Positions 34,528-43,590 of a DNA stretch of 64,000 nucleotides are shown piece after piece; position 1 is the first letter of the stretch; every line of letters starts with the position of its first letter. A program made the translations under genes and the position numbers. Below the pieces are notes generated by a model that did not search any database, had not been told where the DNA came from, and saw only the letters and a program-made list of their open reading frames with translations. The stretch comes from Rhodanobacteraceae bacterium (GTDB lineage Bacteria > Pseudomonadota > Gammaproteobacteria > Xanthomonadales > Xanthomonadaceae): NCBI GenBank assembly GCA_024233975.1, contig JACKOX010000001.1:253603-317602 (forward strand), in the 5' to 3' direction.

Positions 34528-35040
34528 TCAACGAGACAACGACCGCCACTCCGACAAATCCACCATCTCCAACACGGCATCCCCACCAGCCAACAACCCG
34601 CCCAGCAAATCACTCAGCGCATTGCCGGTCGCCGGCTCACGCAGATCAGGCGCCAGATCCATGATTGGCTGCAACACGTGGACAGCATCACGCAACTCGC
34701 GCCGCGGCAGTTCAATCAAGCCATCCCCGCTCTGCACGAGATCGCCGTAAAGCACGAGATCGATGTCGATCGTGCGATCCGAAAACCGCGGACCATCGCG
34801 TCGGCGACCAAGTTCATCCTCGATCGCGTGCAGCGACATAGACAGTTCCTCGGGCGACAGACGCGTCTCGATGGCGGCGCCAGCATTGAGGAAATCCGGC
34901 CCGTCGAAACCGACGGCGCGCGAGCGGTACAGCGGTGAAAAGCGTGCGCCGGGAAAACGTGATGCCAGCGCCCTCGCCGCCGCCGGCATATGGGCTTCCG
35001 GCGAAACGTTGCTGCCCAGGCTCAGGTAGGCGGTCGCCAT
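34528..35040 (-). CDS. folK: 6-hydroxymethyl-dihydropterin pyrophosphokinase
   Basis: A 170-residue HPPK: YLSLGSNVSPE at the start, FLNAGAAIET, and the signature SDRTIDIDLVLYGD with RELRDAVHVLQP. It transfers pyrophosphate from ATP to 6-hydroxymethyl-7,8-dihydropterin in folate synthesis. The start ATG is 6 bases after the stop of the MscS-like gene on the same strand. Convergent with the pteridine reductase. Confidence 0.94.
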   Translation of the reverse strand: MATAYLSLGSNVSPEAHMPAAARALASRFPGARFSPLYRSRAVGFDGPDFLNAGAAIETRLSPEELSMSLHAIEDELGRRRDGPRFSDRTIDIDLVLYGDLVQSGDGLIELPRRELRDAVHVLQPIMDLAPDLREPATGNALSDLLGGLLAGGDAVLEMVDLSEWRSLSR

Positions 35041-35046
35041 CCGGAC

Positions 35047-36348
35047 TCAGCCTTTGTTTGTCGGCTCCACCGACGACACCGCATCGGCAACCGCGCCGGG
35101 ACTGATCTCCTGCGCGGCCTTCACCAGCGCACCGCGCAGGTCGTTGCCGGTCGGTTCCTGGAAAAGGCGCAGGTCGAATTCGGGCAGGATGGCGATCAGG
35201 TGGTCGAAGATGTCGCCCTGGATGCCCTCGTAGGCGTTCCAGTCGGTGGTGCCGGTGAAACAGTAGATTTCCAGTGGCAGGCCGGTGGTGGTCGGTGCGA
35301 GCTGGCGCACCAGCAGCGTCATCTCCTTGTGGATCTTCGGGTTGCTGCGCAGGTAGGCGAAGACGTAGGCGCGGAAGGTGCCGGCGTTGGTCAGGCGTCG
35401 CGTGTTGACCGGCTCGCGACCGGTTTCGGCCAGCGCCTTGTTCCACTCGGCCAGTTCGCGACGCTTGCCATCCAGATAGTCGGACAGCAGCGAAAAGCGC
35501 TTCAGCCGCGTGATGTCTTCCTCATCGAGGAAGCGGATGCTGGTCTTGTCGAGATTCAGCGCGCGCTTGATGCGGCGCCCGCCCGACTCGCTCATGCCGC
35601 GCCAGTTCTTGAAACTGTTCGCGGTCAGCGCGTAGGTCGGGATGGTGGTGATGGTCTTGTCCCAGTTCTGCACCTTCACCGTGTGCAGGGCGATGTCGAT
35701 GACATCGCCGTCGGCGCCGAAGCTGGGCATCTCGATCCAGTCACCGACGCGCAGCATGTCGTTGGACTGCACCTGCACGCTGGCCACCAGCGACAGGATG
35801 GTGTCCTTGAAAACCAGCATCAGTACGGCAGCCATGGCGCCGAGGCCGGACAACAACAGCAGCGGCGAGCGCTCCACCAGCACCGCGACGATCATGATCG
35901 CAGTGATCACGAAGACGGCGATCTTCAGCAACTGCAGGTAGCCCTTGATCGGCCGCGACCGTGCATCCGGACGGTGCTGGTAGACGTCGTTGATCGCCGA
36001 CAATAGGCCCGAAAGCGACAGCGCCACGGTCAGCACGATGTAGGCCATCGCCACGTTGCGCACCAGCGCGTCGATGGTCGGCGGCAGTCCGGGAATCAGG
36101 CCGATGCCGAAGTAGATCACCAGCACCGGCGCGATGTTGGCGATGCGATGCACTACGCCGCGCGCCAAGATGGCGTCGTCCCACTGGTTTTCCGTCGCCT
36201 TCATCACCTTGGTGACGATGCGCACCAGGATGCGGCGCGTGATGTGGTTGGCAATGCCGGCGACGATCAGCAGCAGGATCACGCCGACCGCGCTCTGAGC
36301 CATCGGGTAGGTGGCCAGCCAGTCGTGGAATCGATTCAAGGTATCCAT
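35047..36348 (-). CDS. MscS-family mechanosensitive channel (YbdG-like)
   Basis: A 433-residue protein starting MDTLNRFHDWLATYP. Five hydrophobic segments in the first 160 residues lead into the pore-lining helix and the MscS beta domain (GLGAMAAVLMLVFKDTILSLVASVQ, then DMLRVGDWIEMPSFGADGDVIDI). The long C-terminal domain and size match YbdG/MscM types rather than MscS itself. It should open under hypo-osmotic stress. Sits between folK and folB on the same strand without functional link. Confidence 0.88.
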   Translation of the reverse strand: MDTLNRFHDWLATYPMAQSAVGVILLLIVAGIANHITRRILVRIVTKVMKATENQWDDAILARGVVHRIANIAPVLVIYFGIGLIPGLPPTIDALVRNVAMAYIVLTVALSLSGLLSAINDVYQHRPDARSRPIKGYLQLLKIAVFVITAIMIVAVLVERSPLLLLSGLGAMAAVLMLVFKDTILSLVASVQVQSNDMLRVGDWIEMPSFGADGDVIDIALHTVKVQNWDKTITTIPTYALTANSFKNWRGMSESGGRRIKRALNLDKTSIRFLDEEDITRLKRFSLLSDYLDGKRRELAEWNKALAETGREPVNTRRLTNAGTFRAYVFAYLRSNPKIHKEMTLLVRQLAPTTTGLPLEIYCFTGTTDWNAYEGIQGDIFDHLIAILPEFDLRLFQEPTGNDLRGALVKAAQEISPGAVADAVSSVEPTNKG

Positions 36349-36397
36349 GGGGCGCACAGCCTAGCAGCGCGCCACCCGATTGCCGAACTCGCCGACG

Positions 36398-36766
36398 CTA
36401 TTTGGAACGACGGATACGCACGCCCACGCTGTCGGCGCCACGAACGGCACCCGGCTTGGACAGCTTGAGATCGACACGCGCCACGCCGAATTCGTCGATG
36501 ATCAATGCCGCACAGCGCTCGGCCAGGGTTTCCACCAGACCGAAACTCGACGCGGTGACGAAGGCGATCAGCCGCTTGCTCACCGCCTTGTAGTCCAGCG
36601 TGTCGGCGATGTCATCGCTGGCCGCCGGCGCGCGGTTGTCGAAGGCCATCTCGATATCGAAACGCAACGGCTGGCGGATCTTCCGCTCCCAGTCGTAAAT
36701 GCCGATCACCGTCTCGATGACCAGGCCTTCGATGAATACGCAGTCGCTGAAATCGGAAGCAGACAT
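36398..36766 (-). CDS. folB: dihydroneopterin aldolase
   Basis: A 122-residue protein from MSASDFSDCVFIEGL. VIGIYDWERKIRQPLRFDIEM and LAERCAALIIDEF are FolB signatures; Glu in LVETLAE and a C-terminal Lys in VDLKLSKPGA are the substrate and catalytic residues. It cleaves dihydroneopterin to hydroxymethyl-dihydropterin, the substrate of FolK. Frame opens 17 codons upstream but the family starts here. Likely one unit with mscS-folK. Confidence 0.93.
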   Translation of the reverse strand: MSASDFSDCVFIEGLVIETVIGIYDWERKIRQPLRFDIEMAFDNRAPAASDDIADTLDYKAVSKRLIAFVTASSFGLVETLAERCAALIIDEFGVARVDLKLSKPGAVRGADSVGVRIRRSK

Positions 36767-36817
36767 GAATTGCCGCCTTGGTTGATCAGATCGAATGTTA
36801 GCGGCAGCAGCGATCAA

Positions 36818-37843
36818 TCACACCGCCGGCAGCGTCGCCATGTCCCAGCGCGGCTGCACGTGGATGGCGGCGTCGCTGTGCTGGCCAGCGGCGAGGCGCA
36901 GCGCGCCGGCGAAGGCGATCATCGCGCCGTTGTCGGTACAGAATTCCAGGCGCGGGAAGCTGACCTTGAGTCCGTCCTTCTCCGCCATCGCGGCGAGCTG
37001 TGCGCGCAGACGACGGTTGGCACCGACGCCACCGGAGACGATCAGCGTCGTCATGCCTGCAGCTTCCAGCGCGCGCCGGCACTTGATCGCCAGCGTATCT
37101 ACCACCGCTTCCTCAAAGCCGCGCGCAATGTCGGCGCGGGTCTGCTCGCTCTGGTCGCTGTCCTGCCAGGCCAGCAGCACCTGCGTCTTGAGTCCGGAGA
37201 AGCTGAAATCGAGCCCGGGGCGATCGGTCATCGGTCGCGAAAAGGTGAACACGCCGGAACGGCCCTGCTCGGCCAACTTCGCCAGATGCGGGCCACCCGG
37301 ATAGGGCAGGCCCATCAGCTTGGCCGTCTTGTCGAAGGCCTCACCGGCGGCATCGTCCAAGGTCTCGCCCAACAGCTGGTATCGACCGATGCCCTCGACC
37401 GCGATCAGCTGCGAGTGGCCGCCGGATACCAGCAGCGCCACGAACGGCGGCTGCGGCGGATCGGGCTCCAGCAACGGCGCCAGCAGATGGCCTTCCATGT
37501 GGTGGACGCCGATGGCCGGCACGTCCAGCGACCACGCCAATGCCCGCGCCGCGCCGGCTCCGACCAGCAGCGCGCCGACCAGACCCGGTCCGGCGGTATA
37601 GGCCACACCATCGAGGTCATCCAGTAAAAGGGCGGCCTCGGCCAGCGTCTGTCGGACCAACGGCAGCAGCTTGCGGACGTGGTCGCGACTGGCCAGTTCC
37701 GGCACCACGCCACCGTACTCGGCGTGCAGCTCCACCTGGCTGTACAGCGCGTGCGCCAGCAGGCCTTTACCAGCCGGGGCGCTGCTGTCGTACACGGCCA
37801 CGCCAGTTTCATCGCAGCTGGATTCGATTCCGAGGACTTTCAT
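36818..37843 (-). CDS. tsaD: tRNA N6-threonylcarbamoyladenosine synthase subunit
   Basis: A 341-residue TsaD/Kae1/Gcp protein: MKVLGIESSCDETGVAVYD, the metal site HHMEGH, LLVSGGHSQL, GEAFDKTAKLMGLPYPGG and TDNGAMIAFAG. It transfers threonylcarbamoyl to A37 of ANN-decoding tRNAs together with TsaB and TsaE. Divergent from rpsU, the standard arrangement in gammaproteobacteria. Confidence 0.96.
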   Translation of the reverse strand: MKVLGIESSCDETGVAVYDSSAPAGKGLLAHALYSQVELHAEYGGVVPELASRDHVRKLLPLVRQTLAEAALLLDDLDGVAYTAGPGLVGALLVGAGAARALAWSLDVPAIGVHHMEGHLLAPLLEPDPPQPPFVALLVSGGHSQLIAVEGIGRYQLLGETLDDAAGEAFDKTAKLMGLPYPGGPHLAKLAEQGRSGVFTFSRPMTDRPGLDFSFSGLKTQVLLAWQDSDQSEQTRADIARGFEEAVVDTLAIKCRRALEAAGMTTLIVSGGVGANRRLRAQLAAMAEKDGLKVSFPRLEFCTDNGAMIAFAGALRLAAGQHSDAAIHVQPRWDMATLPAV

Positions 37844-37892
37844 CTGGGCCTTCTCGATTGCCGCAAGACCCCGGAATGGGTTGCTTGGCGGC

Positions 37893-37922
37893 TTGCATCG
37901 GCAACTTGAGGGACGTTATCAT
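37893..37922 (+). promoter_or_regulatory. putative sigma-70 promoter of rpsU
   Basis: TTGCAT (37893-37898) and TATCAT (37917-37922) with an 18-base spacer, about 50 bases before the rpsU start in the tsaD-rpsU divergent gap. Confidence 0.5.
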
Positions 37923-37971
37923 ACGCGGCTCGCCCGTTCCTTCGGGCAGAATCCAAACATCCGGAGATCAC

Positions 37972-38187
37972 ATGCCTTCCGTCAAAGTCCGCGAAAACGA
38001 GCCGTTTGAGTTTGCCCTGCGTCGCTTCAAGCGCACCTGCGAAAAGGCCGGCGTCCTCGCCGAGACCCGCAAGCGCGAGTTCTACGAGAAGCCGACCCAG
38101 GAGCGCAAGCGCAAGCGCGCCGCCGCGGTCAAGCGTCACCTTCGCCGCGTTTCGCGCGACGTGACCAAGCGCCGTCGTCTGTACTGA
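37972..38187 (+). CDS. rpsU: 30S ribosomal protein S21
   Basis: A 71-residue, very basic protein starting MPSVKVRENEPFEFALRRF and ending KRHLRRVSRDVTKRRRLY, matching bS21 along its length. CCGGAG precedes the start. The same frame is open upstream from 37540 within tsaD antisense sequence and is not part of the gene. First gene of rpsU-yqeY-dnaG. Confidence 0.97.
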   Translation: MPSVKVRENEPFEFALRRFKRTCEKAGVLAETRKREFYEKPTQERKRKRAAAVKRHLRRVSRDVTKRRRLY

Positions 38188-38234
38188 TCGCTGACCGCGG
38201 CTTCGCGCCGCTCGGCTGAACACTACGGATGGCT

Positions 38235-38272
38235 GAAAAGCCGGTGCCGCGCAAGCGGGCCGGCTTTTCGCA
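38235..38272 (+). terminator. hairpin after rpsU
   Basis: GAAAAGCCGG (38235-38244) pairs with CCGGCTTTTC (38260-38269), giving a 10-bp stem that ends in a short T run. It may partly terminate or process the rpsU-yqeY-dnaG message. Confidence 0.6.
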
Positions 38273-38339
38273 TTTCCGCATCACGCATACCTGCTGGCCA
38301 ACAATTCCGGCCCGCATCGAAACATCAGGAACACCAGAC

Positions 38340-38786
38340 ATGAGCCTCAAGCAGCAGTTGACCGACGACATGAAGACCGCCATGAAGGGCGGCGACAAGG
38401 AGCGCCTCGGCGTGATCCGCCTGATGCTGGCGGCGATCAAGCAGCGCGAGGTCGACGACCAGAAGCAGCTGGACGACGCCGAAACGCTGGCCGTGCTGGA
38501 GAAAATGGTCAAACAGCGCCGCGATTCGGTCAGCCAGTATGAGAAAGCCGACCGCGAGGACCTGGCCGCCATCGAGCGCGCCGAGATCGCGGTGATCGAG
38601 GCTTACCTGCCGGCCAAGCTGGATGACGAGGCGATCAAGGCCGCCATCGAGTCGGCCATTGCCGAGACGGGCGCCAGCAGCGCCGCGGACATGGGTAAGC
38701 TGATGGGCGTATTGAAACCAAAACTCGCCGGTCAGGCCGACATGGGCCGCGTCTCCGCGCTGGTGAAGGCCCGCCTCGCCAGCTGA
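38340..38786 (+). CDS. GatB/YqeY-domain protein
   Basis: A 148-residue protein: MSLKQQLTDDMKTAMKGGDKERL, LVLEKMVKQRRDS-like ETLAVLEKMVKQRRDS, EAYLPAKLDDEAIKAAI and MGKLMGVLKPKLAGQADMGRVS are typical of the YqeY family, related to the tail domain of the GatB amidotransferase subunit. Molecular role is unclear; it lies between rpsU and dnaG as in many gammaproteobacteria. Confidence 0.93.
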   Translation: MSLKQQLTDDMKTAMKGGDKERLGVIRLMLAAIKQREVDDQKQLDDAETLAVLEKMVKQRRDSVSQYEKADREDLAAIERAEIAVIEAYLPAKLDDEAIKAAIESAIAETGASSAADMGKLMGVLKPKLAGQADMGRVSALVKARLAS

Positions 38787-38802
38787 TCCGCCGATCAAGA
38801 CG

Positions 38803-39357
38803 TCAGCGTCGGGCATCCTCGACGCTGACGCTGCCGCCGGATTCGGTCTGCGTGAACACGAATCGGTAGGTCAGACGGATCGGGATGTAGCGCAACCGGC
38901 CGTTGCCGTGGCATTCCAGGTCGCTGCTGCCGTCGTCGCTATCCTCACAGATGAACGCCGGCAGGAAGGCCCACTGCCGCCCGGCCTCCGCCACGGCGCT
39001 GTCGAAATCCTCGCGTGGCACGCCCACGTCCGGGCACTCGGGTGCCTGGACTACCGGCTGGACATGGGTCACCACGCCTTCCGCGTCGATCCACAGTTCA
39101 GCGCAGATAGGCAGCGATGGCAATGATTCCTCCAGACGGTCTGCCGGATAGCTCGGCAGGACGCGCTCCGCATCGGCCGGCGGATCGGCATTGGTGAAGC
39201 GCCCCGGCTCGATGCTCAGGCGATTGTCGTCATCCAGCGCCACCGCTTCGTAGCCAACATCGCCGGTCACCTGCTTATGCGGCGCGCGCGGGGGCTGAGA
39301 CGCACAGGCGGCGAGCAGCAGGGCCAGCAGAAAGCCGATTCGAGCAACGATCTTCAT
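38803..39357 (-). CDS. lipoprotein with TonB-C-like domain
   Basis: A 184-residue protein from MKIVARIGFLLALLLAAC: signal peptide with lipobox LAAC, so probably anchored to the outer membrane. The second half (CAELWIDAEGVVTHVQPV, then FDSAVAEAGRQWAFLPA and IPIRLTYRFVFTQ) resembles the C-terminal domain of TonB-like proteins. No transmembrane energiser segment is present, so it is not a working TonB. On the opposite strand to yqeY and dnaG, in the 620-base gap between them. Confidence 0.75.
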   Translation of the reverse strand: MKIVARIGFLLALLLAACASQPPRAPHKQVTGDVGYEAVALDDDNRLSIEPGRFTNADPPADAERVLPSYPADRLEESLPSLPICAELWIDAEGVVTHVQPVVQAPECPDVGVPREDFDSAVAEAGRQWAFLPAFICEDSDDGSSDLECHGNGRLRYIPIRLTYRFVFTQTESGGSVSVEDARR

Positions 39358-39401
39358 GCGATTCCGGGGCAGCAAATGGCCGGGCAATCTATCATGGGCG
39401 G

Positions 39402-41135
39402 ATGGGCCGCATTCCTGACCAGTTCATCGATGACCTGCTCGCTCGCACCGACATCGTCGAGGTGATCGAGTCGCGCGTGCCGTTGAAGCGCGCCGGCCGC
39501 GAGTTCCAGGCGCGCTGCCCGTTCCACGACGAACGCTCGCCCAGCTTCACCGTGTCGCCGACCAAGCAGTTCTACCACTGCTTCGGCTGCGGCGCGCACG
39601 GCACCGCGATCAGCTTCCTGATGAACTACGACCGCCTGGAGTTCCTCGACGCCATCGAGGACCTGGCCAGGCGCGTCGGCATGGAAGTGCCGCGCGACAC
39701 CCGCGCGCGCAACGAGGACGACCAGACCCGCGAACTGTACGACGTGCTTGATCGCGCCGCCGGCTTCTTCCGCCAGCAGCTTCGCGGCAGCCAGCGTGCG
39801 CGCGACTACCTGCGCCAGCGCGGCCTCGACGAATCCATGGTGGAACGCTACGCCATTGGCTATGCGCCGGATGGCTGGGAAGGCCTGAAGTCGGCACTGG
39901 GCACCGATGGTCAGGCGATCCACCGACTCGACGCCGCCGGTCTGCTGTCGAAGAACGACGGCGGGCGCGTCTACGACAAGTTCCGTGACCGTCTGATGTT
40001 CCCGATCCACGACCGTCGCGGACGCGTCATCGCCTTCGGCGGCCGGGTGATCGACAACGACGACTCACCGAAATACCTGAATTCGCCGGAGACGAGGCTT
40101 TTCCACAAAGGCCGCGAGCTTTATGGCCTGTGGCAGGTCAAGCAGGCCCACGCAAAGATCCCGCGACTGATCGTGGTGGAAGGCTACATGGACGTGGTCG
40201 CGCTGGCGCAGTTCGGCGTCGACACCGCCGTCGCCACGCTGGGCACGGCCACCACGCCCGATCACGCCGAACTGCTGTTCCGCAACGCGGCAGACGTCTA
40301 TTTCTGCTTTGATGGCGACAAGGCCGGTCGCAAGGCCGCGTGGCGGGCGGTGGAATCGGTGATGCCTCGCATGCGCGACGGCCGGCAGGCCTTCTTCCTC
40401 TTCCTGCCCGAGGGCGACGATCCCGACACGCTGGTGCGCCGCGAAGGCGAGGCCGGCTTCGACCAGCGCCTTCAGGCGGCCATGCCGCTGTCGCAGTTCT
40501 TCTTCGAGCAGATGGCCGACGGCATTCGCCTCGACACGCTGGATGGCCGCGCGCGGCTGGCGGAGCGCTGCAAGCCGATGCTGGCGCAGATCCCGGACGG
40601 TGCCTTCCGCGACCTGATGCAGCAGCGCCTTGGCGAACTGTCCGGCGTCAGCGCGAATGTAGCGAGCGCTGCCGCTGCGCCAAAGCCATCGCGAAGCGCC
40701 CCATCGAATCCGCGACGCGGCGCGGCGCCGAAGCGCAGCCTGGTGCGTAGCGTGGTCGCGCTGCTGCTGCAGCAACCTTCGCTGGCAGCCGATTTGTCGG
40801 AACCCCATGGGTTCGCCTCGCTGCAGCTGCCCGGCGTCCCGTTGCTGATGGAAATGCTGGAGCTTCTGGCCGCACGTCCCGGCCTGACCACCGGCGCCGT
40901 GCTCGAACACTTCGCCGCCCGCGATGAAGGCTCGGCACTGAACAAGCTCGCCGTTCTCAATCTCCCCGGCGACGTCGACATGTGGCGCGAGGAACTGGCG
41001 GATGCGATCCGGCAGCTGGAACAGCAAACCGTCGCCCAGCGTCTTGATGAACTGCGCGCCGCGCAAGCGGCTGGTCAGTTGGATGAAGCGATGAAGGCCG
41101 AGCTTCGCGATTTGCTGGCGCGTCGTGCAGGATGA
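39402..41135 (+). CDS. dnaG: DNA primase
   Basis: A 577-residue primase. Zinc-binding domain with Cys39, His42, Cys60 and Cys63 (CPFH...CFGC), the RNA-polymerase core (KSALGTDGQ, RLMFPIHDRRGRVIAFGGR) and a Toprim site with VEGYMDVV and CFDGDKAGRKAAW. The C-terminal part after about residue 430 is the helicase-binding domain. In many gammaproteobacteria rpoD follows; here a small unknown gene follows instead and then convergent ctaB. Confidence 0.97.
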   Translation: MGRIPDQFIDDLLARTDIVEVIESRVPLKRAGREFQARCPFHDERSPSFTVSPTKQFYHCFGCGAHGTAISFLMNYDRLEFLDAIEDLARRVGMEVPRDTRARNEDDQTRELYDVLDRAAGFFRQQLRGSQRARDYLRQRGLDESMVERYAIGYAPDGWEGLKSALGTDGQAIHRLDAAGLLSKNDGGRVYDKFRDRLMFPIHDRRGRVIAFGGRVIDNDDSPKYLNSPETRLFHKGRELYGLWQVKQAHAKIPRLIVVEGYMDVVALAQFGVDTAVATLGTATTPDHAELLFRNAADVYFCFDGDKAGRKAAWRAVESVMPRMRDGRQAFFLFLPEGDDPDTLVRREGEAGFDQRLQAAMPLSQFFFEQMADGIRLDTLDGRARLAERCKPMLAQIPDGAFRDLMQQRLGELSGVSANVASAAAAPKPSRSAPSNPRRGAAPKRSLVRSVVALLLQQPSLAADLSEPHGFASLQLPGVPLLMEMLELLAARPGLTTGAVLEHFAARDEGSALNKLAVLNLPGDVDMWREELADAIRQLEQQTVAQRLDELRAAQAAGQLDEAMKAELRDLLARRAG

Positions 41136-41183
41136 TCAACATCAAATCTACAACCGACTGCCTTTGGCTGAGCGAGACGTAAC

Positions 41184-41462
41184 ATGCCTCGCCAAAGATC
41201 ACCGATTCAACGCGCAGCAGGGAAGCTGACATCTGCCATTCAAAAAGAATGGGGGGAGGCACTCGGCAAGCCTGGAGAAAAAGTGTCGGAAGAGGTGATG
41301 CACAACTCCCACCGTCTCCTGCAGGCGGCGGCCCAAGGTCGTCTCAAGGAGTTCCTCGGTGACGGAACCGTAGGAGATTTTCTGGGCAGGCATTGGGTTC
41401 ACGCCCATTCCGACCTGAAGCGTCAGATCCAAGTACTTCAAGACCTGCTAGATACTTCCTGA
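41184..41462 (+). CDS. small hypothetical protein downstream of dnaG
   Basis: A 92-residue protein (MPRQRSPIQRAAGKL...) with helical, charged sequence and a VSEEVMHNSHRLLQAAAQ stretch; C-terminal HSDLKRQIQVLQDLLDTS looks like a coiled coil. No membrane segment or known motif. It stands 48 bases after dnaG with only a weak ribosome site (GAGACGTAAC), so expression is uncertain. No function is proposed. Confidence 0.6.
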   Translation: MPRQRSPIQRAAGKLTSAIQKEWGEALGKPGEKVSEEVMHNSHRLLQAAAQGRLKEFLGDGTVGDFLGRHWVHAHSDLKRQIQVLQDLLDTS

Positions 41463-41536
41463 CTGTCGAAGTCGCTCATCTTGTTGAGCTCCAAAAGCAG
41501 GTCAACCGCTTTCGTCGCCACGCGCTCATGACTCGC

Positions 41537-42445
41537 CTAGCCCACCGGCTGGAATTCCAGAAGCGCTCGGATCGGCGGTTCGCTGGCGATGTAGTGGTCG
41601 CCGAGCAGGAAGGCGAACAGGGCCATCAGATAGACGATGCTGTAGTTGAACACCTTCATCGCGAACAGCTCGTCCGGCGGGTTCATCAGGCGGATGGCGT
41701 AGTAGAGGAAGCCACCGCCCAGTACCAGCGCGCCGCCCAGGTAGAACAAACCGCTCATGCCGGTCAGCCATGGCAGCACGGTGACCACGCATAGCAGCAC
41801 GGTGTAGAGCAGCACATGCCAGCGGGTGTAGTTGACGCCGTAGACCACAGGCAGCATCGGGATATCGGCGCGGGCGTAGTCGGCGCGACGGAAGATCGCC
41901 AGCGCCCAGAAATGCGGCGGCGTCCAGACGAACACGATCAGCACCAGCAGCAACGCGTGCGGATGCAGTTCCCCGGTAACCGCGGTCCAGCCCAGCGCTG
42001 GCGGCGCGGCACCCGCAAGGCCACCGATCACGATGTTCTGCGGCGTGGCGCGCTTGAGGTACGCCGTATAGATCACCGCGTAGCCGATCAGCGAGGCGAA
42101 GGTCAGTACCGCGGTCAGCGGATTGACGCCGAACCAGAGGATGGCCATCGACAGCGCACCCAGCGCCAGTGCGAACAGCAGCACCTGCGTGCCATTCAGG
42201 CCACCGGTGGGCAACGGACGACCGGCCGTGCGCGCCATCACCGCGTCGATGCGGCGATCCAGCAAGTGGTTGATCGCCGCCGCCGACGCCGCCGCCAGCC
42301 AGATGCCGACAGTGCCCAGCAGCGATTCGCGCAGCGGCGGCAGGCCCGGCGTGGCCAGCAGCATGCCGATTACCGCGGTGAACACGATCAGCGCCACCAC
42401 GCGCGGCTTGGTCAGCTCGAAATAGCGATGGAAGGTTCCACTCAT
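41537..42445 (-). CDS. ctaB: protoheme IX farnesyltransferase
   Basis: A 302-residue UbiA-family membrane prenyltransferase. First Asp-rich motif NHLLDRRIDAVMARTAGRPLPTG (given in short as LLDRRIDAVMART) and later YTAYLKRATPQNIVIGG are diagnostic of CyoE/CtaB. It adds a farnesyl tail to heme B to make heme O for CtaA. Its start overlaps the ctaA stop by four bases. Last gene of the oxidase operon. Confidence 0.96.
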   Translation of the reverse strand: MSGTFHRYFELTKPRVVALIVFTAVIGMLLATPGLPPLRESLLGTVGIWLAAASAAAINHLLDRRIDAVMARTAGRPLPTGGLNGTQVLLFALALGALSMAILWFGVNPLTAVLTFASLIGYAVIYTAYLKRATPQNIVIGGLAGAAPPALGWTAVTGELHPHALLLVLIVFVWTPPHFWALAIFRRADYARADIPMLPVVYGVNYTRWHVLLYTVLLCVVTVLPWLTGMSGLFYLGGALVLGGGFLYYAIRLMNPPDELFAMKVFNYSIVYLMALFAFLLGDHYIASEPPIRALLEFQPVG

Positions 42446-43590
42446 GACGGATCGTCCACCTGATCCGTCGGCATGCGCGCCAGCAGCGTCACCAGCAGGG
42501 CGAGCAGCAGCGCAGCGCCCGCGTTATGCGCGACGGCGACAAACAGCGGCAGCGCGAAATGCACGTTGCTGATGCCCAGCGTGACCTGCATGCCGAGTAG
42601 CAACGCCAGCGCGATGCCCCAGCGACCCAAGCCCGGAACACGGCGGAGCTTGAATGCCAGCATCAGCAGGTGACCAAACACCAGCAGCGCCATGATGCGG
42701 TGGCTCATCTGGATCGCGGTGCGCGCCGCACCATCCAGCACGCCGCCCTCGTAGTCAACACCGATGCCGCGCCAGAGCACGAAGGCCTCGCGGAAATCGG
42801 TGTGCGGCCACCACTGTCCAAGACAGGTCGGAAAGTCGGTGCCGCAGGACAGTGCGGCATAGTTGGCGCTGGTCCAGCCGCCCAGTGCGATCTGGATGGC
42901 GAGCAGCACCACGCCGACGCGGATCATGCCGCGCAGCCTCAATGCCGAGACATCCCAGCGCCGCGACGGGAACATCCGCCAGGCCATCCACAGCAGCAGC
43001 GACAGCGTGGTCAGGCCACCCAGCAGATGACCCATGACCACGATGGGCTTCAGCAGCCAGGTCACTGTCCACATGCCGAGCAGCGCCTGGAAAATGATCA
43101 TGGCGAAGGTCAGCGCGGCGACGCGCGACAGGTCGCGGTTGTTCCAGCTGATCGCCTTGCCGATCAAGGCCAGCTCGGCAGCGATGGCAAGGATGGACGC
43201 GGCAACGTAGTAGGCGCCCATGTACAGCGGGATCGACACAGCCACCAGAACGGCAGCGCCAACAACGATGGCCACGCCATGGCGACGATGCCTTGCCGCC
43301 AACAGCGCCAGCGTGAGCACGAGGATGCCCAGCGTGGCGGCGAGATGGCGATGGAACTGCTCGCGCCAGGCCTTGTGCGACTCCACCGGACGCTCGAAGT
43401 TGGCGTTGGCATGGGCGACGTCTTCGGCATGCACCGGCCATGCCGCGCGGCCATAGCAAGTCGGCCAGTCCGGACAGCTGAGGCCGGCGTCCGACAGGCG
43501 AACGAAGGAGCCGAATACGATCACGCACAGCGCCAGCGCCACCGCCGCCCAGGCGATGCGTCGCTGCCAGGTCGAGAAGGCCGCACTCAC
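42442..43590 (-). CDS. ctaA: heme A synthase
   Basis: A 382-residue membrane protein of the CtaA/COX15 family: CVIVFGSFVRLSDAGLSCPDWPTCYG, ESHKAWREQFHRHLA and the second half LRGMIRVGVVLLAIQIALGGWTSANYAALSCGTDFPTC, with HRIMALLVFGHLL (short pieces of each quoted here are family signatures; His pairs are heme ligands). Converts heme O to heme A. Both neighbouring stop/start pairs overlap by four bases, so translation is coupled. Confidence 0.95.
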   Translation of the reverse strand: MSAAFSTWQRRIAWAAVALALCVIVFGSFVRLSDAGLSCPDWPTCYGRAAWPVHAEDVAHANANFERPVESHKAWREQFHRHLAATLGILVLTLALLAARHRRHGVAIVVGAAVLVAVSIPLYMGAYYVAASILAIAAELALIGKAISWNNRDLSRVAALTFAMIIFQALLGMWTVTWLLKPIVVMGHLLGGLTTLSLLLWMAWRMFPSRRWDVSALRLRGMIRVGVVLLAIQIALGGWTSANYAALSCGTDFPTCLGQWWPHTDFREAFVLWRGIGVDYEGGVLDGAARTAIQMSHRIMALLVFGHLLMLAFKLRRVPGLGRWGIALALLLGMQVTLGISNVHFALPLFVAVAHNAGAALLLALLVTLLARMPTDQVDDPS

